DNA of 20,052 bases. It comes from an uncultured Christensenella sp. (GTDB lineage Bacteria; Bacillota; Clostridia; Christensenellales; Borkfalkiaceae). Location: contig CAJTUI010000019.1 of assembly GCA_910579705.1 (NCBI GenBank), positions 1 through 20,052 on the forward strand, given 5' to 3'. Shown piece by piece: positions 12,036-20,009 of this stretch (within the stretch, counting starts at the first letter, position 1; each line of letters starts with the position of its first letter). The position numbers and the translations under genes are program-made. The notes under the pieces are model-generated. The model saw only the letters and a program-made list of their open reading frames with translations, was not told where the DNA came from and made no database searches.

Positions 12036-14624
12036 ATGCAAAATTACTGTTTTACCGACGTTACGCAAACACTTAAAACGTTAAACACCACGCGCGCGGG
12101 GCTTTCCGATTCGGAGGCGGCCGCAAGGCTTTCCTCGTACGGGAAAAATCAGCTGGAACAGGGCAAGCGCGCGGGGATTTTCAAGCTTTTCTTTTCGCAG
12201 TTCAAGGATTTTATGACGCTGCTTTTAATTGCGGCGGCGGCAGTTTCCGCGGTTATCGCGTTCATATCCAAGGACAGCAGCGACTTGACCGACACGTTCA
12301 TTATCATATCGATAATATTCTTAAACGCCGTTGTCGGGACGATACAGCAGTTCCGGGCGGACAAGGCAATCGAAAATTTGAAAAAGCTTTCGGCGTGCTC
12401 GGTTAAGGTCAGGCGCGGCGGCAAGGAAACCGCGGTCGACAGCTCTGTAATTACCGTCGGGGATATAATACTTCTCGAAGAGGGGGACGTAATTCCCGCC
12501 GATTGCCGCATTATCGAGAGCAACAACCTCAAATGCGACGAGTCGGCCTTGACGGGCGAGAGCGTGGGCGTAGAGAAGGACGCGGATACGATACGCGGCA
12601 ACAAGGTTGCGCTCGGTGCAATGAAAAACACTCTGTTTAACTCCACGTACGTTGTGCGCGGCAATGCTCAGGCCGTTGTTACGGCCGTAGGAATGAACAC
12701 CGAAATGGGCAAGATTGCCGCTATGCTCGAAGAGACGAGGGCCACGGGCACGCCGCTTGAAAAGTCTTTAAACAAGCTCGGGAAGATTATTTCCGCGTTC
12801 GTTCTTGCGGTCACGGCCGTGATTTTCGTGTTTGGTCTGTTTGTTAAAAACGACGGCATACTCTCCAACTTTATGACCTCCGTCGCGATTGCCGTCGCGG
12901 CCATACCCGAGGGATTGCCCGCAGTGGTTACCATAATTATGGCTATGGGCGTACAGCGTATGAGCAAGAAAAACGTTGTTATACGCAAGCTCAAATCGGT
13001 TGAAACTCTCGGCGGGTGCTCGGTAATCTGCTCGGACAAGACGGGCACGCTGACACAGAATAAAATGCGCGTCGTCAACGTCTGGGGCGATTTCGGCGAC
13101 AAAACCAAAATTCTGCAATGTATGACGGCGTGCTCGGGCGTAAAGGGCGAGAAGGGCAATTACCTCGGCGACCCGACCGAAATCGCGCTCAAAATCTATG
13201 CGGACGACTGCGGGTTCGACGCTCCGTTCGAGAAACTGGCCGAACTGCCGTTCACGTCAGAGCGCAAGATGATGACGGTTGCGGCAGACTTCGGCGGCGA
13301 AAAACTCAACTTCGTCAAGGGCGCGCCCGATATTCTGATTGAAAAATGCTCGTTCATACTCACGGCCTCTGGGGTGCGCGCCGTGACCAAGGACGACAAA
13401 CTGCGCGTCCTTGCCAAAAACAACGAGATGTCGGACGAGGCGCTGAGAGTGCTGGGCTTTGCCTACAGGTATTACGACGGCGCGGCCAAGGAAGAGGGGT
13501 TGACCTTTATCGGCCTGTGCGGAATGATTGACGGGCTTAAAGAGGGCGTAAAGGAGGCCGTGGCGGAGTGCAAAGCGGCGGGCGTTGCCACCGTAATGAT
13601 AACGGGCGACCACGCGCGCACCGCGCTTGCCATCGCGAGAAAACTGGGCATTGCCGAAGATATGGGCGAGGTCATTTCGGGCGAAGAGCTGGACGCTATG
13701 CCGAGGAAAGAGCGCGACGAGGCGATTGCGCGTTGCCGCGTGTTTGCGCGCGTTTCGCCAAAGCACAAGAATCTTATTGTCAAGGTGCTAAAAAAGCGCG
13801 GCAGGGTCGTCGCTATGACGGGCGACGGCATAAACGACGCGCCCAGTATAAAGAGCGCGGACATAGGCATTGCTATGGGCATACAGGGCACGGACGTTAC
13901 GAAAAGCGCGTCGGATATGGTTATCGCGGACGACAACTTCACAACGATTGTTTCTGCCGTGCGCGAGGGCAGGCGCATTTCCTCAAATATAAAAAAGACA
14001 ATCCAGTTCTTTCTGTCCACAAACGTGGCCGAAGTGCTTGCGATACTCATTGCCTCGCTGGTGTTTTTCAAAAACAACTTCCTGCTGTCCACGCAGTTGT
14101 TGTGGCTCAACCTGATAACCGACAGTTTCCCCGTGCTTGCGCTGGGTATGGAAAAAGAGGATACGGACATAATGAAAAATCCGCCCGTCAGAGCGGAAAA
14201 AAGTCTGTTTTGCAAAAGCTCGGTTACAACAATCGCGTTCTTCGGGCTGTATATCGCGGCGGTAACGCTCGGCGTATATATCCTCGCGCTCAAACTCTGG
14301 GGCAACGAGGCGGCCACCGCGCTCACGTTCCTTACAATATCGTTTTTGGAACTGTTTCAGGCGTTCAATATCCGTTCGGAACGGCAATCGCTTTTCAGGT
14401 GCGGGATATTCTCCAACAAGATACTTCTCGTCACCGTGCTTGTGGCGATACTCATAAACGTTCTGCTTGTAGTAAGCCCGCTTGCGGCAGCGTTCGGGCT
14501 GGTTAAGCTCACCGCGGTGCAGTGGCTGACGGTATTCGGAGTGTCGCTGTCGATTATCCCCGTCGGAGAACTGTACAAACTTGCGTTAAGGCTTGTGACC
14601 CGCCGCAAACGCAAAACAAAATAA
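12036..14624 (+). CDS. P-type Ca2+-transporting ATPase (SERCA/PMCA-like, P2)
   Basis: An 862-residue P2-type ATPase that would export Ca2+ from the cytoplasm at the cost of ATP. Order: cation-ATPase N-terminal domain; TM1-2; actuator domain with LTGES (173-176); TM3-4 with VAAIPEGLP (E292); phosphorylation motif CSDKTGT (D334); nucleotide domain; TGDGINDAP (595-603); then TM5-10. Putative Ca2+ ligands are N663 and E666 in TM5 (NVAEV), and N692 and D696 in TM6 (WLNLITD). TM4 and TM6 residues match SERCA site II (E309, N796, D800), and E292 and D334 fall at the numbering known for Listeria LMCA1. ATG 12036 gives the expected N-terminus, but no good ribosome binding site precedes it, so translation may be weak or coupled to the upstream gene. 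Mn2+ or other cation specificity cannot be excluded. Confidence 0.9.
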   Translation: MQNYCFTDVTQTLKTLNTTRAGLSDSEAAARLSSYGKNQLEQGKRAGIFKLFFSQFKDFMTLLLIAAAAVSAVIAFISKDSSDLTDTFIIISIIFLNAVVGTIQQFRADKAIENLKKLSACSVKVRRGGKETAVDSSVITVGDIILLEEGDVIPADCRIIESNNLKCDESALTGESVGVEKDADTIRGNKVALGAMKNTLFNSTYVVRGNAQAVVTAVGMNTEMGKIAAMLEETRATGTPLEKSLNKLGKIISAFVLAVTAVIFVFGLFVKNDGILSNFMTSVAIAVAAIPEGLPAVVTIIMAMGVQRMSKKNVVIRKLKSVETLGGCSVICSDKTGTLTQNKMRVVNVWGDFGDKTKILQCMTACSGVKGEKGNYLGDPTEIALKIYADDCGFDAPFEKLAELPFTSERKMMTVAADFGGEKLNFVKGAPDILIEKCSFILTASGVRAVTKDDKLRVLAKNNEMSDEALRVLGFAYRYYDGAAKEEGLTFIGLCGMIDGLKEGVKEAVAECKAAGVATVMITGDHARTALAIARKLGIAEDMGEVISGEELDAMPRKERDEAIARCRVFARVSPKHKNLIVKVLKKRGRVVAMTGDGINDAPSIKSADIGIAMGIQGTDVTKSASDMVIADDNFTTIVSAVREGRRISSNIKKTIQFFLSTNVAEVLAILIASLVFFKNNFLLSTQLLWLNLITDSFPVLALGMEKEDTDIMKNPPVRAEKSLFCKSSVTTIAFFGLYIAAVTLGVYILALKLWGNEAATALTFLTISFLELFQAFNIRSERQSLFRCGIFSNKILLVTVLVAILINVLLVVSPLAAAFGLVKLTAVQWLTVFGVSLSIIPVGELYKLALRLVTRRKRKTK

Positions 14625-14630
14625 AAAAAT

Positions 14631-14657
14631 CCCCCGCCGCGCGTTGCGCGGCGGGGG
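14631..14657. terminator. Bidirectional G/C-rich terminator between the ATPase and flotillin genes
   Basis: A perfect 12-bp stem (14631-14642 with 14646-14657), 3-base loop GTT. The A tract at 14623-14629 gives seven U residues on the minus strand, so it is best suited to end the nfeD-flotillin operon. The plus-strand side lacks a T run. Confidence 0.85.
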
Positions 14658-14665
14658 CAGTGTTA

Positions 14666-16066
14666 TCAGTCTTCTTTTTTCTCTTCGTCCTTTTGCTCGG
14701 GCGATATGATTTTCGGCATTTTAAGTCCCGTCATAGAATACAAATCGTCGAGAGGGGGGAGGGATTTGAGCATACCCGAAACAAAGTTCGCCGTCGCGGT
14801 TTTTCCTTCCGCGTTCTGCCCGCCGTCCCATACCGTAACCTTGTCGATTTTGAGGTTCTTGATTGCCTCGACCTGAGTTGCTACGAGTTCTTCAAGCTTG
14901 TCGGCTATCATAAGCCTTACTGCCTCGTCGGCGCTGCCCGCCGCCTGCACAAGCTTGTTTAAACCTTCGGCCTGTTTGGAAAGCGTTTCGTACACGCCGC
15001 GCGCCTCGGCCTCCATTTTCGCGTAAATCGCGTCCGCCTCGCCGCGCGCCCTGCGGCGTACGTTCTCGGCCTCCGCGTCGGCCTGTATCTCTATCTGACG
15101 TTTTTCTATCTCGCTGGCAACGATAAGGTCGGCCTCTTTGGTCGCTTTCTCGCGCAACGCACGCGCAATTTCCGCCTGCTGTTCCGCCGCGTAGCTCTCT
15201 TCTTTCGCCTTAGCCGCCTGAACGTTCTCGGCAGCAACGGCAACCTTCATAGATTCGGCCTCGCGCTGGCGAAGCAGCGCTTTGGATTGCGCTATGTCGG
15301 CTTTCGCCTTGTTTTCGCCTTCAATCGCCTTGGATTCGGCCTCGGCAACGTAAATACGCTGTTGCATAAGCGCCTGCGCCGCGCCAACCGCACCCTTGCG
15401 GTCTTCTTCGGCCTGAGCTACTTTCGCGTCGTTTACGGCCTTTGCCGTCGCCTCTTTACCGAGCGCGACTATGTATCCGCTGTCGTCCGAAATATCCGTA
15501 ACGTTAACGTTTATAAGTTTTAATCCCAGTTTTTTGAGTTCGCCTTCAACGTTTCTCGAAATCGCCTCGGAGAACTTTTCGCGGTCGGTGTTAATTTCCT
15601 CGATGTCCATAGTCGCGATAACAAGACGCAACTGACCGAAAATAATGTCCTTCGCAAGCTCTGAAATTTTGTTTGGCGGCAGGCCCAGAAGACGAACGGC
15701 CGCGTTCTGCATAACGGTCGGGTCGTCGGAGATGCCGACGGTGAATATGGACGGAACGTCGATACGTATGTTTTGCTTGGAAAGCGCGCTCTTCAAGTCG
15801 ACCGAAATGGAAAAGGGGTTCAAATCCAGAAAGGTGTAGGACTGGAAGAAGGGCACAATCAGCGCCGCGCCGCCGTGTATACACTTCGCGTTGCGCGCCG
15901 TGCCGTCCTTATTGGGCGAAATTTTACCGTGGATAACCATAATTTTATCGGGCGGGCATTTCTTGTAGCGTACTAAGCATACCAGAAGCAGCATTATAAG
16001 CACAAGTCCCACGACAATACCGACTATTACGCCGATAGTCGCGCCCGTGTTAGCAAGTAAGTTCAT
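14666..16066 (-). CDS. floT: Flotillin-like SPFH membrane scaffold protein (FloT/YuaG)
   Basis: A 466-residue flotillin. A single N-terminal membrane segment (about 10-33, VGIVVGLVLIMLLLVCLV) precedes the SPFH/Band-7 domain (about 36-215, with VIHGK, PFFQSYTFLDLNP, and VNVTDISDDSGYI). Then comes a long Glu/Ala-rich coiled coil (about 210-370, repeated AEAE, EAESK, EAEARG units) that oligomerises the protein into membrane microdomains. The C-terminus ends in a Lys/Glu cluster. It should organise lipid-ordered patches and influence signalling, secretion or fluidity. ATG 16066 lies about 10 bases after GGAG; another ATG 8 bases upstream is out of frame. The NfeD-like gene is 15 bases upstream in the same operon, the arrangement of Bacillus yuaF-yuaG. 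Confidence 0.93.
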   Translation of the reverse strand: MNLLANTGATIGVIVGIVVGLVLIMLLLVCLVRYKKCPPDKIMVIHGKISPNKDGTARNAKCIHGGAALIVPFFQSYTFLDLNPFSISVDLKSALSKQNIRIDVPSIFTVGISDDPTVMQNAAVRLLGLPPNKISELAKDIIFGQLRLVIATMDIEEINTDREKFSEAISRNVEGELKKLGLKLINVNVTDISDDSGYIVALGKEATAKAVNDAKVAQAEEDRKGAVGAAQALMQQRIYVAEAESKAIEGENKAKADIAQSKALLRQREAESMKVAVAAENVQAAKAKEESYAAEQQAEIARALREKATKEADLIVASEIEKRQIEIQADAEAENVRRRARGEADAIYAKMEAEARGVYETLSKQAEGLNKLVQAAGSADEAVRLMIADKLEELVATQVEAIKNLKIDKVTVWDGGQNAEGKTATANFVSGMLKSLPPLDDLYSMTGLKMPKIISPEQKDEEKKED

Positions 16067-16081
16067 TTTTCATATTCTCCT

Positions 16082-16702
16082 TTAATTTAATTCATCGCCT
16101 TTTTCGGCGGTTGTCGTTTTTTCTTCGTTCTGCACGCGCCTTACGACCGCGCACTCGTTCTCGGTTGCGATAATCTCAACGCTTTCGTCCGTGAAAAGCT
16201 TTTCGCCTTCGGTCATTGCGTCCAGTTCCATATACCTGCCCTGCGCCGTAAGCGTGATTTTACCCCTGCCGGAGCGTTCCGCGGGTATGGATATGTAAAC
16301 CGTCGCCTGCTTGCCGACAAGCGTTTCGGGCTGCATAGTGCCGTTGTACTGCATTTTCGCCATAGCGCGGAGAAGTATTATAACCACGGACATAGCCGCG
16401 CCGCCCGTCGCAAGCGCGATTATCACGGAAAGCCACTGCAACGACTCCGAAGCGAGCGAGCACGTAAGTAATCCGCACCAGCTGCCCACCGCGAAAAACG
16501 CCGTCAGGCTCTTGACCGTGAATATCGACACGCCCGAGTCAACGTCGACGTCTATATCCCCGTCGCCGTCAATGTCGACGTCGCCGCCGAAAGACGTAAA
16601 GCACATAAGTATAATCTGTATTATGAGAAACACCGTAGCTACGACGCCTATCCATAAATAGATATGTTCCAGAACGGATAAATTTTCAAACCATTCTTTC
16701 AT
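16082..16702 (-). CDS. NfeD-like membrane protein (YuaF type), flotillin partner
   Basis: A 206-residue short NfeD protein without the ClpP-like protease part. TM1 spans about 14-36; TM helices at about 66-84 and 88-112 follow; the C-terminal part (about 120-195, LVGKQATVYISIPAERSGRGKI) is the soluble OB-fold typical of NfeD. Between TM1 and TM2 lies a striking loop (39-57) with aspartate at every second residue (41, 43, 45, 47, 49, 51, 53, 55: DVDIDGDGDIDVDVD), which looks like a metal-binding or EF-hand-like acidic strand. The family works with flotillin, and the gene order here supports that. The start ATG 16702 has GGAGG 6-7 bases upstream. A 12-base palindrome AACTTATAAGTT (16715-16726) lies next to that site. 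Confidence 0.9.
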   Translation of the reverse strand: MKEWFENLSVLEHIYLWIGVVATVFLIIQIILMCFTSFGGDVDIDGDGDIDVDVDSGVSIFTVKSLTAFFAVGSWCGLLTCSLASESLQWLSVIIALATGGAAMSVVIILLRAMAKMQYNGTMQPETLVGKQATVYISIPAERSGRGKITLTAQGRYMELDAMTEGEKLFTDESVEIIATENECAVVRRVQNEEKTTTAEKGDELN

Positions 16703-16849
16703 TTAAAACCTCCAAACTTATAAGTTCAACGCGTAATCCCGCGTTTTAAAAGCGCTTACGGTTATTATATAAACTTTTGTAAGTTAATATAAACATAAAT
16801 CGATAAAAATTTACCGATTAACGCATACCTGCGCGCCGATGCATATATA

Positions 16850-16878
16850 ATTATACATACTTTTCGGCATACAGTCAA
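16850..16878 (-). promoter_or_regulatory. Promoter of the nfeD-flotillin operon
   Basis: Minus strand: TTGACT (16878-16873), 17-base spacer, TATAAT (16855-16850). It predicts a leader of about 140 bases before the NfeD start, long for this window. The leader includes an inverted repeat AACGCG/CGCGTT (16728-16745). No sigma-W-type promoter like that of Bacillus yuaF was seen. Confidence 0.75.
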
Positions 16879-16919
16879 TAGTGGGCGGGCGAAAATAATT
16901 GCCATATTCGGGTAAACTC

Positions 16920-16948
16920 TTGACAACTTGCGCGCCCGCGTCTATACT
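16920..16948 (+). promoter_or_regulatory. Promoter of the 568-residue membrane protein gene
   Basis: TTGACA (16920-16925), 17-base spacer, TATACT (16943-16948). Divergent from the nfeD promoter; the two -35 boxes are about 40 bases apart. Confidence 0.78.
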
Positions 16949-16983
16949 ATATTATGAGATTATATAAAATGCGGGAGCAAAAT

Positions 16984-18690
16984 ATGAAAAAATTTATTTC
17001 CGAAACGGAGAGGAAGTTACAGAAAAAATTAATTCCTCTTAATATATTCGTTTGTATTCTCTGTCTGGTCAGTATTGCGTCGCTGTTTTTCGCGCCTATC
17101 TTCAAGCTGGACTTCGGCAGGATTATGCGCAGTCCGGATATGCAGGCTTACGTCGAGGAGATGATGGATAAAACCATTGACGGCAGTCTCGAAGGTTCGG
17201 AGCAGGAAGGCGTAAATTATGCGCCCGTCGTCACCACAATCGTTTCAAGCGTTTTGGGACAGGCGCAGGGCTCGGTCGCGGTGTCGGGTTTCAACGCCGC
17301 GAAGGTCGCGTTCTCGTCGGCAGAGAATAAGGCGGACGCGGTGCTTGACGAGCTGTTTTTCAACGATACGGCGCTTGTCGGCAAGCTTGTTGACAGCATT
17401 GTTGACGGCGTTGTCGGTATGTTCAAGACAGACGAGGGCAAGGGGCTTGTCGAGGAGATAGTCGTCGGAACGATAACGACCGAGCTTATAAAAGAAGTCA
17501 ACAGCGAAAACCTGACGGAAGAAAAGGTGAAACAACTGCTTGTAAAGTTCAAGGAAATCGAAAAGGTATCCGGCGGCGAAACCACCGTTGAAGAGGTTGC
17601 GAACGGGCTTATAGACGAAATTGCGGTTATGTTTGAGGACGAGGTTTCTATCGGGCCCGAAGAGCGGGAAAATATAATCGCAGAGATGGAGAAAATTTAC
17701 GCGGACGCGGTTGCGGAGGCGGGGGACGGCGCGGCCGTCACGCTGGAAACCTTAATCTGCGTAACCGTTTCCAAGAACGTGGATTTAAACAATTATAATA
17801 TCGACGATATTTTCGATAAACTGTTTTCGGGCGCAAACGGCGGGGAGCAAACGGAGCCCGCGGCGCTTGCGGTTGAGGAGGGCGAAACGCCGCCCGCGGA
17901 TAAAACAATCTGTACTACATACGACGAGTTGCTTGGCGCTATGGGGCTCGACGAGGAGAAGACCGAAGAGCTTAAAACAAAGCTCAGGGCAAGCCTTAGG
18001 GCGGAAGTGGACAAAGCGCTCGAAGGCACGTCGGATATGTTTCAGTACTACGGTTACGTGTTTTACGGCGTGCTCGGGCTGGTTCTGCCCTGGTTCGTAC
18101 TCTTTCTGTTTGCGTTCTTCCGTATGTTTGCGAAAAACAAGCGGTTTATGATGTGGTATGCGAAACTTTTCGGCATTATCCCCGGAATAATAAGCCTTGC
18201 GGTGCTGCTCGCGCCCAGACTTCTGCCCGTCCTGCCTTTCACCAAGAGTATCTTCGAGGGCGAGCAGGGGCCCGCAATAAAGGCGATGCTGTACGGGCTC
18301 ACTTCCGCGACCTGGATTTGCGGGGTTTGTTACATACTGTTGTGGCTTGCGTCGGTGATATGGGCGTTCCCCATCAAGCGCAAGATAAGAAAGGAGCGCA
18401 AGCTCAGTAAAAAAGGATTGGGCGGTTACGGCGAATATCCCGCGGCGGACGCGTACGGCGTGGGCGCGGCAGGCGGATACCCTGCGGCAGGATATAACGC
18501 GGACGGGTTCGACGATTACGCAACCGATTACGACCTCGGGTTCGGATACGGCTCTGATTTCGGGTCGGATTACGGTAGCGGTTACGGGTCTGATTACGGT
18601 TCCGATTTCGGGTATGACAGTTACGGCTCGGACTACGGGTCTGGTTACGGTTCGTCTATATTCGACGACGATGACGACGATTTATACTGA
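16984..18690 (+). CDS. Large membrane protein with acidic ectodomain and Gly/Tyr/Ser/Asp-rich tail
   Basis: A 568-residue protein of no family I recognise. I start it at ATG 16984, 7 bases after GGGAG; the in-frame ATG at 16954 would leave no leader behind the promoter. TM1 (about 17-38) is followed by an acidic, mostly helical region of ~310 residues, probably outside the cell, then three C-terminal helices (about 358-380, 394-416, 442-463). A basic stop-transfer (KRKIRKERKLSKK) and a cytosolic low-complexity tail (480-568) follow. The tail begins Gly/Ala/Tyr-rich, becomes repeats of GSDYG/GSDFG/GSGYG (520-558) and ends FDDDDDDLY. Such tails can self-associate, but this is inference. It is divergent from the flotillin operon and followed by a terminator, so it is a single gene. 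Confidence 0.8.
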   Translation: MKKFISETERKLQKKLIPLNIFVCILCLVSIASLFFAPIFKLDFGRIMRSPDMQAYVEEMMDKTIDGSLEGSEQEGVNYAPVVTTIVSSVLGQAQGSVAVSGFNAAKVAFSSAENKADAVLDELFFNDTALVGKLVDSIVDGVVGMFKTDEGKGLVEEIVVGTITTELIKEVNSENLTEEKVKQLLVKFKEIEKVSGGETTVEEVANGLIDEIAVMFEDEVSIGPEERENIIAEMEKIYADAVAEAGDGAAVTLETLICVTVSKNVDLNNYNIDDIFDKLFSGANGGEQTEPAALAVEEGETPPADKTICTTYDELLGAMGLDEEKTEELKTKLRASLRAEVDKALEGTSDMFQYYGYVFYGVLGLVLPWFVLFLFAFFRMFAKNKRFMMWYAKLFGIIPGIISLAVLLAPRLLPVLPFTKSIFEGEQGPAIKAMLYGLTSATWICGVCYILLWLASVIWAFPIKRKIRKERKLSKKGLGGYGEYPAADAYGVGAAGGYPAAGYNADGFDDYATDYDLGFGYGSDFGSDYGSGYGSDYGSDFGYDSYGSDYGSGYGSSIFDDDDDDLY

Positions 18691-18700
18691 TTAAAAACAG

Positions 18701-18728
18701 ACGGCGCCTTGTCGCAAGACGCCGTTGT
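18701..18728 (+). terminator. Probable terminator of the 568-residue protein gene
   Basis: ACGGCG (18701-18706) pairs with CGCCGT (18720-18725) and an inner CTTG/CAAG stem, with one mismatch and loop TCG. A short T-rich end (TTGTTTAT) follows. Confidence 0.65.
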
Positions 18729-18778
18729 TTATAAAATAAAAAAAGGGGAACATATTTAAAAGGAGGTTATTATATACT

Positions 18779-19708
18779 ATGAAAAAAATTTCGGCGTTGT
18801 GTCTTACTCTTGCGGGGGCGGCAATTATTCCGCTTTCAGCCTGCAATACGGAAAAAAGCGGTAATCTGTCGTCCGTGAACGACGTGTACGGGCTCGGGGC
18901 GGTTACTTCCGCGAAACTTCTTTCCAACGTGTCGGGTAAAACCGTCAAGGCGCTGGCCTCTGTAAGCCTGCTTGCGGACGGCGCGGACGAGGCGGCGGTA
19001 TACGCGGAAAAATTCAACGAATATTTTACCGCGCTGGACGATTTTCTCGGCGAAGATCTGATTAATACGGTAGCGGAAGAGAATAAGGACGAAAAGTATC
19101 CGTATGAAACCAAGCTCACGGTAACGGGTAAGGATATAAGCGGCAATGACGTTACCCATATTATGTACTATACAGAAACCTTTGCGGGTGAGGAGCGCGA
19201 CGAGGACGAGGTCAAGACGATTTATACGCTCGAAGGCGTGATGATTGTCGACGGAGAGGATTATTATCTTACGGGCGAGCGCGAGCACGAAACCGAGGAG
19301 GACGAGACCGAGGACGAACTCAAAATCAGGGCGTATGCTGACAGGAACGATAAAAGCACGTACGTTGAGATGGAGCAGGAAACTTCTCGGGAGCCGAACG
19401 AGACCGAAAGGGAGTATACTTACAGCGTGTATTCCGCGGGCAGACTCGTAGAAAAGACCTCGGTTGAGTTCGAAACCGAGCGCAAAGGCGCGAAGGAAGA
19501 GGCGGAGTACGAACTGGAATTTCTTAACGGTTCGGGCAAGGGCAAGTACAAGGTCGAACGCGAAACTGTCGGCGGAACAGTCCAGATGAAGGTCAAGTAC
19601 AAAATAGACGGAAAAGAGGGAGTTTTCAAGATACGTAAAATTACCGATAAAGACGGCAATGAGCGTTATGAATATACCTTTTCCGACAACTCGACAAAGG
19701 TGTTTTGA
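18779..19708 (+). CDS. Secreted lipoprotein, highly charged, function unknown
   Basis: A 309-residue lipoprotein. The signal peptide MKKISALCLTLAGAAIIP is followed by the lipobox L19-S20-A21-C22, so the mature protein starts at C22 and is anchored to the outer face of the membrane. The rest is rich in Glu, Lys, Asp, Thr and Tyr with alternating beta-strand patterns. A very acidic patch (EREHETEEDETEDELK, about 163-178) lies in the middle, and a C-terminal region has repeated short strands (YELEFLNGSGKGKYKVERE, KVKYKIDGKEGVFKIRK, YEYTFSDNS). I do not recognise the family. The start ATG 18779 has AGGAGG (18761-18766) 12 bases upstream, a long but acceptable spacing. No clear promoter is visible between the preceding terminator and this gene, so some expression may come from read-through. 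Confidence 0.8.
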   Translation: MKKISALCLTLAGAAIIPLSACNTEKSGNLSSVNDVYGLGAVTSAKLLSNVSGKTVKALASVSLLADGADEAAVYAEKFNEYFTALDDFLGEDLINTVAEENKDEKYPYETKLTVTGKDISGNDVTHIMYYTETFAGEERDEDEVKTIYTLEGVMIVDGEDYYLTGEREHETEEDETEDELKIRAYADRNDKSTYVEMEQETSREPNETEREYTYSVYSAGRLVEKTSVEFETERKGAKEEAEYELEFLNGSGKGKYKVERETVGGTVQMKVKYKIDGKEGVFKIRKITDKDGNERYEYTFSDNSTKVF

Positions 19709-19718
19709 TTAAATGGTG

Positions 19719-19748
19719 AATGCGCCGTCGTAAGACGGCGCATTTTTT
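19719..19748 (+). terminator. Terminator of the lipoprotein gene
   Basis: An 11-bp stem (AATGCGCCGTC 19719-19729 with GACGGCGCATT 19734-19744), loop GTAA, T run to 19748. Confidence 0.92.
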
Positions 19749-19770
19749 GCTTTTAGGTATAAAAAAATAC

Positions 19771-19799
19771 TTGCATTGTTAAAAAAAAACTGATATAAT
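19771..19799 (+). promoter_or_regulatory. Promoter of the tRNA operon
   Basis: TTGCAT (19771-19776), 17-base spacer containing an A9 tract, TATAAT (19794-19799) with TG at 19791-19792 (extended -10). About 35 bases precede the mature tRNA-Val end. Confidence 0.78.
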
Positions 19800-19841
19800 A
19801 CAAAAGCTTTGAAGTTTTATCCGTTTTCGTACGGTTTTTTC

Positions 19842-19918
<77 letters not shown>

Positions 19919-19933
19919 AATTTTTTAATATTC

Positions 19934-20009
19934 GGGGATATAGCACAGTTGGTAGCGCGATACGTTCGCAACGTATAGGTCAGGGGTTCGAATCCCCTTA
20001 TCTCCACCA
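19934..20009 (+). tRNA. tRNA-Ala(CGC)
   Basis: A 76-base cloverleaf with encoded CCA. Acceptor GGGGATA pairs with TATCTCC and contains G3-U70, the identity element of alanine tRNAs. The anticodon stem ATACG/CGTAT with loop TTCGCAA gives anticodon CGC (19967-19969), reading GCG, a codon abundant in these genes. The T arm is AGGGG-TTCGAAT-CCCCT. The D stem GCAC/GCGC has one A-C mismatch. It is 15 bases behind tRNA-Val, in the same transcript. The last 43 bases of the window show nothing I can assign. Confidence 0.9.

Noticed and set aside
13568..14506. 312-codon plus-strand frame inside the P-type ATPase
   Set aside because: A shifted frame over conserved ATPase motifs, with Arg/Gly/His-rich composition. 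No frameshift is needed, as the ATPase frame is intact.
16703..16849. Possible riboswitch in the ~140-base leader of nfeD
   Set aside because: Only short inverted repeats (16715-16726, 16728-16745) and A/T-rich sequence; no known riboswitch core and no terminator/anti-terminator pair.
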